Shown here: positions 8,096-16,793 of the stretch, piece after piece
How positions within the stretch are numbered: position 1 is the stretch's first letter
Layout of the letters: the number at the start of each line of letters is the position of its first letter
Assembly: GCF_020715685.1 (NCBI RefSeq)
Contig: NZ_CP085840.1
Location: 1,178,001 to 1,242,000 of the forward strand
Reading direction: 5' to 3'
Origin: Dermatobacter hominis
Lineage (GTDB): Bacteria; Actinomycetota; Acidimicrobiia; Acidimicrobiales; Microtrichaceae
Length of the DNA stretch: 64,000 nt
The notes under the pieces: model-generated
What the model saw: the letters and a program-made list of their open reading frames with translations, nothing else
What the model was told of the DNA's origin: nothing
Database searches by the model: none
Made by a program: the position numbers and the translations under genes

Positions 8096-8827
8096 TCAGC
8101 GGCTGTAGAAGCGGGGCGCCCGGAACCCGGGCTGGATGTCGGGCTTCCCCTTGCGGGACGTCCAGCGGTACTGCGCCGAGATCCGGTCGCCGACGGCGAC
8201 GCCGCCCTGCACCTTGGGCACCGCGTGCAGCCAGTCGGCCTGGCACCGGCCGCCCATCACGATGAGGTCGCCGCCGGCCGGGAACAGGTCGAACGTGCGG
8301 CCGGTGTCGGCGACCATGTCGTCGTCGTGCGCGGTGCGGCGCTCGCCGATCGGCCGGAGCATGAACGAGCGCTGGGCGCCGAGGCTGAGGACGCCGATCA
8401 CCGTGTCCTCGAGCCAGCGCATCTCCCGGTCCCGGTGGAACCCGACGCTGTCGGCGGCGTGGCGGTACCGGGCCATGGCGACGGCGTCGAACGGCACCCG
8501 GTAGCGGTCCGACAGCCAGTCGGACACCTCGACGAGGGCGGGGTGGCGGTTCGCACCCGACTGGCCACCGCCCATCCGGGGCTCGTCGACATAGCGCTCG
8601 TACCGGTACACCCGGGACTGCTGCCAGCGCACCGTGACGAGCAGCTCGTCGTGGACCTGCTGGGCCCGGGGCACGAGCCCCCGCACCACGTCGACCCACG
8701 AGCCGCGGCCGAGGTCGATCCGCTCGACCTCGGCGTCGGGGGCGAGCCAGCGCTCGCCGGCCGCGGCGCCCTCGGAGGGGGCGTCGGGACCGGCGTCGGA
8801 GCGGGTGGCGGGAGCGGGTGCGTCCAC
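8096..8827 (-). CDS. alkB: AlkB-family 2-oxoglutarate/Fe(II) dioxygenase
   Basis: A 243-residue protein that probably demethylates alkylated bases in DNA (1-methyladenine, 3-methylcytosine). The iron ligands are visible as His131 and Asp133 in DSVGFHRDRE and His201 in WLHAVPK; RISAQYRWT supplies the 2-oxoglutarate-binding arginines. FMLRPIGE and DLIVMGGRCQADWLHAVPK are typical AlkB segments. It sits between SOS-regulated dnaE2 and the imuA'-imuB locus, but no LexA box is seen at its own promoter. The GTG start lies 7 nt after a TACGGT -10, suggesting a leaderless mRNA. It is divergent from pepF. Confidence 0.92.
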   Translation of the reverse strand: MDAPAPATRSDAGPDAPSEGAAAGERWLAPDAEVERIDLGRGSWVDVVRGLVPRAQQVHDELLVTVRWQQSRVYRYERYVDEPRMGGGQSGANRHPALVEVSDWLSDRYRVPFDAVAMARYRHAADSVGFHRDREMRWLEDTVIGVLSLGAQRSFMLRPIGERRTAHDDDMVADTGRTFDLFPAGGDLIVMGGRCQADWLHAVPKVQGGVAVGDRISAQYRWTSRKGKPDIQPGFRAPRFYSR

Positions 8828-8834
8828 GGATCGG

Positions 8835-8852
8835 ACCGTACCCCCCTAGCCT
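8835..8852. promoter_or_regulatory. Divergent -10 elements of alkB and pepF
   Basis: On the minus strand TACGGT (8835-8840) is 7 nt before the alkB GTG. On the plus strand TAGCCT (8847-8852) is 8 nt before the pepF GTG. Only 33 nt separate the two start codons, so both transcripts would be leaderless or nearly so. Confidence 0.55.
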
Positions 8853-8860
8853 GACGATCC

Positions 8861-10744
8861 GTGAGCGCGACCACACCGAACGACGCCGGCACGACCACCG
8901 ACGAGGGCGGCACCCCGCCCGACGCCGACCTGACCGCGGCCGAGGTGGCCTGGGACCTCGAGCCGCTGCTCGACGGCACGACCGTCGACGACCTGCTCGA
9001 CCGGTCCGACGTCCTGGCCGACGAGCTGGCCAACCTGCGCGGCACCATCGGCGAGCTCAGCGCCTCGGCGCTCGCCGACGCCATGCACCGCTCGGCCGAG
9101 CTCGAGGAGCTGCAGGGCCGGGCCGGCTACTACGCCATGCTCCGCTTCTCCGAGGACACCCAGGACCCCGAGCGCGGCGCGCTGATGATGAAGGTGCAGG
9201 AGCGGGGCACGGCGATCGCCTCGAAGCTCGTGTTCTTCGAGATCGAGTGGGCCGCCCTGCCCGACGAGCGGGTGGAGGAGCTCCTCGCCGACCCGGTGCT
9301 CGACTTCTGCGCGCACCACCTGCGCTCCGCCCGCCGCTACCGCGACCACCTGCTGAGCGAGCCCGAGGAGGTGCTGCTCACCGAGAAGTCCGTCTCGGGC
9401 GCCGGGGCGTGGGTACGCCTGTTCGACGAGCTGACGTCCGCGATCACCATCGAGCTCCCCGCCGGCCTCGGCAGCCAGGAGCGGGGGGAGGACGCGGACC
9501 CCACCGGCGTGACCACCGTCGGCCTCGAGCAGGGCCTGTCGCTGCTGCAGCACCCCGACCGCGGGGTCCGACAGCAGGCGGCCGCCGCCGTGACCGAGGG
9601 GCTCGCCCCCGGCCTGCGCACGCGGGCGTTCGTCTTCAACACGCTGCTGCTCGACAAGTCCACCGACGACCGGCTGCGGCGCTACCCCAGCTGGATCTCG
9701 TCGCGGAACCTGTCGAACGAGGCCACCGACGACTCGGTGCAGGCGCTCGTCGACGCCGTCGTGGCCCGCTACGACATCGCGCAGCGCTGGTACCGCCTCA
9801 AGGCGCAGGTGCTCGGGCTCGACCGGCTGGCCGACTACGACCGCATGGCGTCGGTCGCCACCGACGAGTCCGAGATCGGCTGGCGCGAGGCGTCGTCGCT
9901 CGTCCACGAGGCGTACGCCAGCTTCTCGCCCGAGCTCGCCGAGATCGTCCAGCGGTTCTACGACCAGGGCTGGATCGACGCGCCGGTCCGGCCGGGCAAG
10001 CGCCCGGGCGCGTTCTGCGCCTACACGGTCCCCTCGCACCACCCCTACCTGCTCCTCAACTGGACGAGCCGCAACCGCGACGTGCTGACGCTCGCCCACG
10101 AGCTCGGCCACGGGCTCCACGCCTACCTGTCCCGCGGCCAGGGCGTCTTCCACCAGTCGACGCCCCTGACGCTCGCCGAGACGGCGTCGGTGTTCGGCGA
10201 GACGGTCACCAACAACGCCCTGCTCGCCCGGCTCGACGACCCGAACGAGCGGTTCGCGCTGCTGGCCTCGACGCTCGAGGACTCGATCGCCACGGTGTTC
10301 CGCCAGGTGGCGATGAACCGGTTCGAGGACGCGGTCCACACCGCCCGCCGCGACGAGGGCGAGCTGTCCGTCGAGCGCTTCGGCGAGCTGTGGGCCGGGT
10401 CGCAGGAATCGATGCTCGGCGACTCGGTCGAGATCACCGAGGGCTATCGGACCTGGTGGAGCTACATCCCGCACTTCATCGGCACGCCGGGCTACGTGTA
10501 CGCCTACGCGTACGGCCAGCTGCTCGCGCTGTCGGTGTACGCCCGCTACCAGGAACGAGGGGCGTCGTTCGTCCCGTCGTACCTGGAGCTGCTGTCGGCG
10601 GGCGGGTCGCTCGAGCCCGCGGAGCTCGGCCGGATCGTCGACTGCGACCTCGAGGACCCCGGGTTCTGGGACGCCGGGCTCGCCATCGTCGAGGGCCAGC
10701 TCGAGGCAGCCGAGGCCGCCGCACGCGCCGCCGGCCGGCTCTGA
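8861..10744 (+). CDS. pepF: M3-family oligoendopeptidase (PepF type)
   Basis: A 627-residue cytoplasmic zinc metallopeptidase that cleaves short peptides. The active site TLAHELGHGLHAYL holds HExxH (His413, Glu414, His417), and the third ligand Glu comes from LTLAETASVFGE downstream. The segment PGAFCAYTVPSHHPYLLLNW is characteristic of the oligoendopeptidase F/M3B group. The length is normal. The GTG start is favoured by TAGCCT 8 nt upstream and the absence of a better in-frame start. It is transcribed away from alkB. A tandem repeat occupies the space after its stop codon. Confidence 0.93.
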   Translation: MSATTPNDAGTTTDEGGTPPDADLTAAEVAWDLEPLLDGTTVDDLLDRSDVLADELANLRGTIGELSASALADAMHRSAELEELQGRAGYYAMLRFSEDTQDPERGALMMKVQERGTAIASKLVFFEIEWAALPDERVEELLADPVLDFCAHHLRSARRYRDHLLSEPEEVLLTEKSVSGAGAWVRLFDELTSAITIELPAGLGSQERGEDADPTGVTTVGLEQGLSLLQHPDRGVRQQAAAAVTEGLAPGLRTRAFVFNTLLLDKSTDDRLRRYPSWISSRNLSNEATDDSVQALVDAVVARYDIAQRWYRLKAQVLGLDRLADYDRMASVATDESEIGWREASSLVHEAYASFSPELAEIVQRFYDQGWIDAPVRPGKRPGAFCAYTVPSHHPYLLLNWTSRNRDVLTLAHELGHGLHAYLSRGQGVFHQSTPLTLAETASVFGETVTNNALLARLDDPNERFALLASTLEDSIATVFRQVAMNRFEDAVHTARRDEGELSVERFGELWAGSQESMLGDSVEITEGYRTWWSYIPHFIGTPGYVYAYAYGQLLALSVYARYQERGASFVPSYLELLSAGGSLEPAELGRIVDCDLEDPGFWDAGLAIVEGQLEAAEAAARAAGRL

Positions 10745-10777
10745 GGCGCGACGCCGGCGGACCTCCCCGGTCCGGGC

Positions 10778-10846
10778 CCGCCGGAGGGTGAGCCGGGACC
10801 CCGCCGGAGGGTGAGCCGGGACCCCGCCGGAGGGCGAGACGGACCG
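10778..10846. repeat. 23-bp tandem repeat, two perfect copies and one degenerate
   Basis: Perfect copies run 10778-10800 and 10801-10823; a degenerate copy runs 10824-10846 and a further partial copy reaches the next gene. Each unit contains GGAGGGTGAG, a ribosome-binding-site-like run joined to GTG. The array fills the gap between the pepF stop codon and the PAS-GGDEF-EAL gene. Confidence 0.85.
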
Positions 10847-10867
10847 CGCCCGGAGGGTGACAGCAGG

Positions 10868-13189
10868 GTGCCCGACGGTCCACCGATCGGCCGCGGTGCG
10901 ACCGTAGGGTTGGTCGCCAACGGCGATCCGGAGGTTCCGGCTCGCCGCACCCTGCAGGAGCCCTCCTCGTTGCCGGCAGATCCGTCGCCCGCTGAACCGT
11001 CGCCGTTCGTCGGTCCGTCCGAGCCGTCGTCGGCCACGCCGCTGGCCGTCCCCACGGACCTGTCGGCGGTGCTGCTCGACCAGCTCGACCAGGGCGTCTG
11101 GGCGCTCGCCCCCGAGGACGGGACCGTGCTGGCGGTCAACCGCGCCGGGGCCACCGCCGTGGGCGCCCGGCCCGACGAGCTCGTCGGCGCCTCGTTCCTC
11201 ACCATGGTCGACCCGGCCCTGACCGTCGAGGGCTGGCGGCTCCTCCTCGACCACGTCGACGGCGACCGCCGGCACCACGTGCGCGTCGGCCTGTCCACCC
11301 GCCACGGCCACGCCGTCACCACCGACCTCGACGTCGGACGGCACCGCACCGTCCAGACCGACGTGGTCACGATCTCGTCCCGTTCGGTGGCCGAGCCCAC
11401 CGACGCCGACGCCACCGCCGAGGCCGGCGAGCCGCCGTCGGCGGACGCGGGCGCCGAGCGGTTCCGCCGGACGATCCAGGCGCTGCGCGACGGCATCGCC
11501 GTCGTCGACCCGTCGGGCCGCATCGACCAGGTCAACGACGCCTTCTGCCGGCTCGTCGGCCGCACCCAGGCCCAGGTCCGCCACCGCTCGGTGTTCGACC
11601 CGCCGTGGGTCTTCCGTGCCGACGGCGACCGGGCCACGACGCCCGAGGAGTCCGCAGGGGTGATCTGCCTGCGCACCGGACAACCCGCCATCGGACCGGT
11701 GTGGAGCACCGCGCTCAGCCGCACCGAGCGCACCCACACCCGCATGTCGGCGCACCCCGTGCCCGGTGGCGCGGTGGTCGTGCTCGAGGACCTGACCGGC
11801 GAGGTCGGCCTGGCGCAGCGGATCGACTCGCTCCGCGACACCGACGAGCTCACGGGGCTCGGGACCCGGCGCTCGACGTACGCCCACCTCGCCGCGTCGC
11901 TGGCCGGCGAGGGCGACGAGCCCGTCCGGGTCGGCGTGCTGCACGTCGACCTCGACAACTTCCGGATGGTCAACGAGACCTTCGGCCCCACCGTCGGCGA
12001 CGTCGTGCTCGTCCAGATGGCCGACCGCGTCCGCGACCTGTCCGACCGCCACCCCGAGGGCGGCCGGCTCCACATCGGCCGCGTCGGCGTCGACGAGTTC
12101 CTGATCATCGTCGTCGGCTCGGGCCCGAGCCTGGCGTTCGACGTCGAGCTGCGCCGAGTGGCCGAGGAGGTGCAGCGCCGGCTGCAGCCGCCGATCACGG
12201 TCGACGGGCTGGAGATCCGGCTGACCGCCTCGATCGGCGTCGCCCGCTCGCCCGTCGACGCGACCGAGGCCGAGCGCCTGCTGGCCGCCGCCGAGCGCGC
12301 CCTCACCACGGGCCGGCTCGAGGGCCGGAACCGGCTGCGCTTCTACGAGCCCGCGCTCGACGCCGCCACCCGCACCGGGCTGGCGCTCGACCGGGACCTG
12401 CGGCGTGCCGCGGCCGCCCGCCAGCTCGAGGTGCACTACCAGCCCATCATCGACCTGCGCACCGGCTCGATCGCCATGGCCGAGGCGCTCGTGCGCTGGC
12501 ACCACCCCGAGGAGGGGCCGATCCCGCCGTCGGTGTTCATCCCGACCGCCGAGGCCACCGGCGCGATCAGCGCGGTGAGCGACCTCGTCCTGTCGACCGT
12601 GGCGCGCGACGTGGCCGGTTGGAGCCGGGACCGCATCCTGCCGCCGCGGGCCCGCATCGCGGTCAACATCTCCCCCACCGAGTTCGAGCAGCGCGACTTC
12701 ACCGAGCGGCTCGCCGCCACGCTGGCCGACGAGGGCGTGTCGCCGTCGCAGCTGGAGCTCGAGATCACCGAGAGCCTGCTCGTCCAGGACCTCCGCGCCG
12801 CGGCCGCCCGGCTCGAGCTGCTCGACGACCTGGGGTTCCTGATCGCCCTCGACGACTTCGGCACGGGCTACTCGTCGCTGTCATACCTGCACACGCTGCC
12901 GTTCCACACGCTGAAGATCGACCGGCGCTTCGTCGGCGACCTGCGCGACGACCGCTCGGGCACGATCACCCGGGCGATCCTGACGCTGGCGCACAACCTG
13001 GGCATCGTGGCGGTGGCCGAGGGCGTCGAGACCGACGGGCAGCGCACGTTCCTGTCCGAGGCCGGCTGCGACCTGGTGCAGGGCTTCCTCTACGCCCCGC
13101 CCATGCCGCGGGTCGCCTTCGAGCGCTTCCTCACCGAGCACGGCGGCGTGGCGCCCGACCTCGACGACGCGGTCGCCGGCCGGCGCTGA
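10868..13189 (+). CDS. PAS-PAS-GGDEF(degenerate)-EAL cyclic-di-GMP phosphodiesterase
   Basis: A predicted soluble 773-residue signalling protein. Two PAS-like domains come first (about 70-175 and 200-320), then a GGDEF domain whose signature reads RVGVDEFL instead of GGDEF, so cyclase activity is doubtful. A complete EAL domain follows: AEALVRW, NISPTEF, ELEITES, DDFGTGYSSLSYL, KIDRRFV, EGVET and QGFLYAPPM. The likely net activity is cyclic-di-GMP hydrolysis, with the degenerate GGDEF as a regulatory module. GTG at 10868 has GGAGG about 10 nt upstream; a longer start at 10811 lies within the repeat and seems less likely. Confidence 0.9.
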   Translation: MPDGPPIGRGATVGLVANGDPEVPARRTLQEPSSLPADPSPAEPSPFVGPSEPSSATPLAVPTDLSAVLLDQLDQGVWALAPEDGTVLAVNRAGATAVGARPDELVGASFLTMVDPALTVEGWRLLLDHVDGDRRHHVRVGLSTRHGHAVTTDLDVGRHRTVQTDVVTISSRSVAEPTDADATAEAGEPPSADAGAERFRRTIQALRDGIAVVDPSGRIDQVNDAFCRLVGRTQAQVRHRSVFDPPWVFRADGDRATTPEESAGVICLRTGQPAIGPVWSTALSRTERTHTRMSAHPVPGGAVVVLEDLTGEVGLAQRIDSLRDTDELTGLGTRRSTYAHLAASLAGEGDEPVRVGVLHVDLDNFRMVNETFGPTVGDVVLVQMADRVRDLSDRHPEGGRLHIGRVGVDEFLIIVVGSGPSLAFDVELRRVAEEVQRRLQPPITVDGLEIRLTASIGVARSPVDATEAERLLAAAERALTTGRLEGRNRLRFYEPALDAATRTGLALDRDLRRAAAARQLEVHYQPIIDLRTGSIAMAEALVRWHHPEEGPIPPSVFIPTAEATGAISAVSDLVLSTVARDVAGWSRDRILPPRARIAVNISPTEFEQRDFTERLAATLADEGVSPSQLELEITESLLVQDLRAAAARLELLDDLGFLIALDDFGTGYSSLSYLHTLPFHTLKIDRRFVGDLRDDRSGTITRAILTLAHNLGIVAVAEGVETDGQRTFLSEAGCDLVQGFLYAPPMPRVAFERFLTEHGGVAPDLDDAVAGRR

Positions 13190-13216
13190 GCCCGGGATCC
13201 CACGGCGGCCCGGCGC

Positions 13217-13234
13217 CTCGGGCGGCGGCCCGAG
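13217..13234. terminator. Stem-loop between convergent genes
   Basis: CTCGGG and CCCGAG pair around a CGGCGG loop in the 67-nt space between the EAL gene and the histidine kinase gene. There is no T-tract, so this is a weak prediction. Confidence 0.4.
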
Positions 13235-13256
13235 CGCACGATCGGGTGTCGCCGCC

Positions 13257-14963
13257 CTAGCCGGACCGGTCGTCGGGGTGCGCCGCGGCGACCACGTCCG
13301 GCGGCACCGAGTCGGCCCCGGGTGGCGCCGCGCCGGCGTCGGGTGTGACCGCGTCGGCCCCGGTGGTCTCGTCGGGGGTGCCGTCGACCTCGTCGACCGC
13401 CGGGTCCGCCGCGCCCGTCCAGTTCGCCGACGGGAGCGAGACGACGAACCGGGCGCCGCCCAGGTCGCCGTCCTCCACGTGGATCCGACCGCCGTGGTGC
13501 TCGACGATCCGCTTCGTGAGTGCGAGCCCGAGGCCCGTGCCGCCCTCGTCACGGGCCCGGCCCTCCTGCAGGCGGGAGAAGCGCTCGAAGATCTGCTGTC
13601 GGTCCTCGGGCGGCACGCCCGAGCCGTCGTCGCCGACCGTGAGGACGACCCACGGGCCCTCCTCCTGGACGGTCACCGCGACGCTCGACGTGCAGTGGCG
13701 GGCGGCGTTGTCGAGCAGGTTGCGCACCACGCTGGTGAGCTCGTCGCGGTTGCCCCACACCCGCCCGGCCGACACGCCGGACAGGTCGAGCTGCAGGCCG
13801 GAGAGCCGCTGCTTCTGGCCCATCACCAGCTCGTCGAGGTCGACGTCGGAGCGGGGGCCGAAGCGGCCCTCCTCGAGCCGGGCCATGGCGAGCAGGTTGC
13901 CGACCAGGTGGTCGAGCCGGTCGTCCTCGGCCAGGACGGTGCGGGCGACGTCGGCCCAGTCGACGTCGTCGGGGTAGCGGAGCGCCGTCTCGAGCTGGGT
14001 GCGGATCGAGGCGACCGGGGAGCGGAGCTCGTGGCTGGCGTCGGAGATGAACTGGCGCTGCTTGACCGACGCCTTCTCGAGCCGGTCGAGCATGTCGTTC
14101 ATCGTCACGGCGAGCAGGGCGATCTCGTCCTCGGTGGGTGGGACCGGGACGCGGGCGTCCAGGTTGGTGCCGCTGAGGTCGCGCACCCGGCGCGTGATCG
14201 CGCCCACCGGCGCGAGGGCCTGGCCGGTGATGATCCACGTCATGGCGCCCGCGCACAGCACGAGCAGCGGCAGTCCGAGCCACAGCGCGGCCCGCAGCGC
14301 CCCGACCGACCGGTCGATCTCGTCGAGCGGCGACACCGCGTGGATGGTGAGGTCGCCCCACTGCGTCCGCACCGTCTGGGTCACCTCGACCGCGTCGTCG
14401 GCATCGGGCAGCGCCGGGCCGACGCGGCCGAACAGCACGAGGCGGTTCTGGTCGTCGACGCCCTTGACCTTCATCTGCGAGAAGGCGGCGCCGTCCAGGT
14501 AGAAGTACGTCGAGGAGATGACCTGCTCGAGATCGCGGGCCCGGCTGATCAACGAGTCCGACATCATCTGGTCGTTGAACTCGCCCTCGAGCTGCGACGG
14601 GGTGTCGAACAGCTCGGTCGGCACCTTGCCCCGGTTCATCATCTCGGCCATCGACGCGACGATCCGCTCGTTGCGGGTCCGCAGGTCGTTGGTCAGCGTC
14701 GACTCGACCCACTTGGTGAGCAGCGTGCCGCCGCCGAGCAGCGACAGGCCGACCACGAGCACCACGGCGACGGTCAGGCGGAAGCGGACCGAGTGCGCGA
14801 CCCGGGTCCGCATGCGGGTGCGGGTCGCGGGTTCGTCGGCGACGCCGGCGGCGGCACTCGTGTCGTCGGGGGCCGGGCCCGCGACGGGATCGGCGGTGCC
14901 GGCGGCGGGCCCGGTCGCCGAGGGGCCGGGCGGGGACGCAGGGGGCTCCGGCGCCTCAGGCAT
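13257..14963 (-). CDS. Sensor histidine kinase of an OmpR-type two-component system
   Basis: A 568-residue membrane kinase. TM1 lies near 57-80 (FRLTVAVVLVVGLSLLGGGTLL), an extracytoplasmic sensor region follows, and TM2 is near 228-248 (LGLPLLVLCAGAMTWIITG). HAMP is next, then HisKA with SHELRSP (His311), and the ATPase domain with the N box NLLDNAARH, G1 DDGSGV and G2 GGTGLGLALTKRI. The N-terminal and C-terminal tails are rich in Pro, Ala and Asp. Its ATG overlaps the last 8 nt of the regulator gene, so the pair is translationally coupled. The layout resembles MprB/TcrY-type envelope sensors; the signal is unknown. Confidence 0.93.
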   Translation of the reverse strand: MPEAPEPPASPPGPSATGPAAGTADPVAGPAPDDTSAAAGVADEPATRTRMRTRVAHSVRFRLTVAVVLVVGLSLLGGGTLLTKWVESTLTNDLRTRNERIVASMAEMMNRGKVPTELFDTPSQLEGEFNDQMMSDSLISRARDLEQVISSTYFYLDGAAFSQMKVKGVDDQNRLVLFGRVGPALPDADDAVEVTQTVRTQWGDLTIHAVSPLDEIDRSVGALRAALWLGLPLLVLCAGAMTWIITGQALAPVGAITRRVRDLSGTNLDARVPVPPTEDEIALLAVTMNDMLDRLEKASVKQRQFISDASHELRSPVASIRTQLETALRYPDDVDWADVARTVLAEDDRLDHLVGNLLAMARLEEGRFGPRSDVDLDELVMGQKQRLSGLQLDLSGVSAGRVWGNRDELTSVVRNLLDNAARHCTSSVAVTVQEEGPWVVLTVGDDGSGVPPEDRQQIFERFSRLQEGRARDEGGTGLGLALTKRIVEHHGGRIHVEDGDLGGARFVVSLPSANWTGAADPAVDEVDGTPDETTGADAVTPDAGAAPPGADSVPPDVVAAAHPDDRSG

Positions 14964-15675
14964 CGGCTCCGGTGCCGATCCGATAGCCGACGCCGCGCAC
15001 GGTCTCGATGTCGCTGCGGTCGAACGGCCGGTCGATCTTGCGGCGGAGGTAGCCGACGTAGACCTCGACCACGTTCGGGTCGCCCTCGAAGTCGGCGCCC
15101 CACACCCGCTCCAGCAGGTCCTGCTTGGACACGACCTGGCCGGGCTTGCGCATGAGCGCCTCGAGCAGCTCGTACTCCCGGGTGGTGAGCGAGATGTCCT
15201 GGTCGCCGCGGCGGCAGGTGCGGGCCAGCGGGTCGAGCACGAGGTCGCCGATCACGAGGGGCTGGGCCCGGCCGTCGGCGGAGCGGCGCAGGAGCGCGCG
15301 GATGCGGGCGACGAGCACGACGAACGAGAACGGCTTGGACAGGAAGTCGTCGGCGCCGGTGTCGAGGGCCTCGGCCTCGTCGTACTCGCCCTGCTTGGCG
15401 GTCAGCATGAGGATCGGCGTGCCGACGCCCTCCTCGCGCAGCGTGCGGCACACCCGGTAGCCGTTCATGCCGGGGAGCATGATGTCGAGGACGATCACGT
15501 CGATGTCCTCGGACCGCGCCGTCTCCAGGCCGGAGATGCCGTCGTGGACGACGTCGACCTCGAAGCCCTCGGCCGTGAGGCCGCGGGCCACGCCGTCGGC
15601 CAGCGCCACCTCGTCCTCGACGATCAGGACCCGCCCCTGCGGCTCGGTCGCTGCGGTCTCCTCGGCTGCGGTCAC
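14956..15675 (-). CDS. OmpR/PhoB-family response regulator
   Basis: A 239-residue regulator paired with the following kinase. The receiver domain has the acidic pocket VEDE, the phospho-acceptor Asp64 in IVLDIMLPG and the conserved Lys in DDFLSKPF. A winged-helix domain follows (TTREYELLEALMRKPGQVVSKQ, VEVYVGYLRRKID, TVRGVGYRI). GTG at 15675 is chosen because the perfect ribosome-binding run AGGGAGG lies 8 nt upstream and the resulting length fits the family; the open frame continues upstream without homology. The regulator gene is first in the two-gene operon. Confidence 0.94.
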   Translation of the reverse strand: MTAAEETAATEPQGRVLIVEDEVALADGVARGLTAEGFEVDVVHDGISGLETARSEDIDVIVLDIMLPGMNGYRVCRTLREEGVGTPILMLTAKQGEYDEAEALDTGADDFLSKPFSFVVLVARIRALLRRSADGRAQPLVIGDLVLDPLARTCRRGDQDISLTTREYELLEALMRKPGQVVSKQDLLERVWGADFEGDPNVVEVYVGYLRRKIDRPFDRSDIETVRGVGYRIGTGADA

Positions 15676-15829
15676 GGACGGAACCTCCCTCTCACGGCCG
15701 GGAGCCGTCTCCCGGCGCGTGTCTCGCAACAGTTTCTCAGGTCGACCGACGCGTCGGGTGCCCGACGTGGCGAGATCCTGTGACCGCTCTCGCGACCCGG
15801 CGCGCCGTGGGGTGGTACGAACGACCGCC

Positions 15830-16717
15830 GTGGAACCGAACTGGATCGCCATCGCCCGCCGCAACGCCCGCTCCGTCCAGACCACCATCGGTTGGATCTT
15901 CTGGGACCCGGGTGCGGTGGCCCGCTACGAGGCGATCGGCCTGCCGGGCCCGCTCGGCTACATCGCCGCCCGCTCGGCCCCGCTCGCCCCGGCCGGCCCC
16001 GATGCGGTGACGGCCGCCTTCGGCTCGATCAGCCCGATCGGCATCGCCATGGCGCTGGACCTCGCCGGTCCCGACGGTCCGGCGCGGTGCTGGGAGGCCC
16101 GCGACGAGGCCGTGCTCGAGGGGCTGACGGCGTACGCGCCCGACATCCTCGACCCGCTCGCCGAGCTCGGCCCGCACCTCTGGGCGGTCGTCGAGCGGCT
16201 CCCGATGGTCGGCCGGGTGCTCGCCGCCGCCCACCTCCGCATGCCGCGCCCCGATGACCCGGTGCTGTCGGGCTGGCACGCCGTGAACTGCCTCCGCGAG
16301 TGGCGGGGCGACACCCACTGGGCGGCGGTGGTCGCCGCGGGCCTGACCGGCGTCGAGGCGTCGGTGCTGCACAACGCCTGGCTCCGCTACGAGAGCGACT
16401 GGCTCCCGACGTCCCGGGGCAGCTCGCCCGAGGAGATCGCCGCAGCCTGGGACGGGCTGGCCGAGAAGGGCCTCGTCGAGGTCGGCGACGACGGCGAGCG
16501 CCGGGTGACCGACCAGGGCATCGCCCTGCGGCGCGACATCGAGGAGCGCACCGACGCGCTGACGACCACGCCGTGGGAGCTGCTCGGCGTGCACCGGTCG
16601 CTGCAGTTCGCCGAGGACCTCGAGCCGCCGTGTGAGCGGCTGCTCGAGCGGGTCGACCTCACCGCCGGCGAGAACTACCAGCCCGGCTCCCGCATCCGCG
16701 ACACCGACTTCGCCTGA
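15830..16717 (+). CDS. SCO6745-family protein (first paralogue)
   Basis: A 295-residue predicted cytoplasmic protein of the actinobacterial SCO6745 family. The recognisable core is GWHAVNCLREWRGDTHWAAVVAAGLTGVEASVL, followed by a winged-helix-like C-terminal half (AAAWDGLAEKGLVEVGDDGERRVTDQG). The function is unknown; the C-terminal half looks like a MarR-type DNA-binding fold, so transcriptional or ligand-sensing roles are conceivable. A second member is encoded at 22818-23780. The GTG at 15830 lies 8 nt after TACGAA; the GTG at 15812 is an alternative. It is divergent from the two-component operon. Confidence 0.8.
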   Translation: MEPNWIAIARRNARSVQTTIGWIFWDPGAVARYEAIGLPGPLGYIAARSAPLAPAGPDAVTAAFGSISPIGIAMALDLAGPDGPARCWEARDEAVLEGLTAYAPDILDPLAELGPHLWAVVERLPMVGRVLAAAHLRMPRPDDPVLSGWHAVNCLREWRGDTHWAAVVAAGLTGVEASVLHNAWLRYESDWLPTSRGSSPEEIAAAWDGLAEKGLVEVGDDGERRVTDQGIALRRDIEERTDALTTTPWELLGVHRSLQFAEDLEPPCERLLERVDLTAGENYQPGSRIRDTDFA

Positions 16718-16739
16718 ACCCCTCGCGCCTGCGCTCGCG

Positions 16740-16764
16740 CGCTCGGCTGAGGGAGGGCCGAGCG
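16740..16764. terminator. Stem-loop between convergent SCO6745-family gene and imuB
   Basis: CGCTCGGC (16740-16747) pairs perfectly with GCCGAGCG (16757-16764) across a 9-nt loop. The position between two convergent stop codons suggests a bidirectional terminator; no T-tract is present. Confidence 0.5.
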
Positions 16765-16793
16765 TGGGTGAGGGCCGATCGCGGGGCGAGCGG

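Noticed and set aside
8846-12505. 1219-codon minus-strand open frame opposite pepF and the GGDEF-EAL gene
   Set aside because: It is the mirror frame of two well-supported genes, with repetitive Val/Gly/Arg composition.
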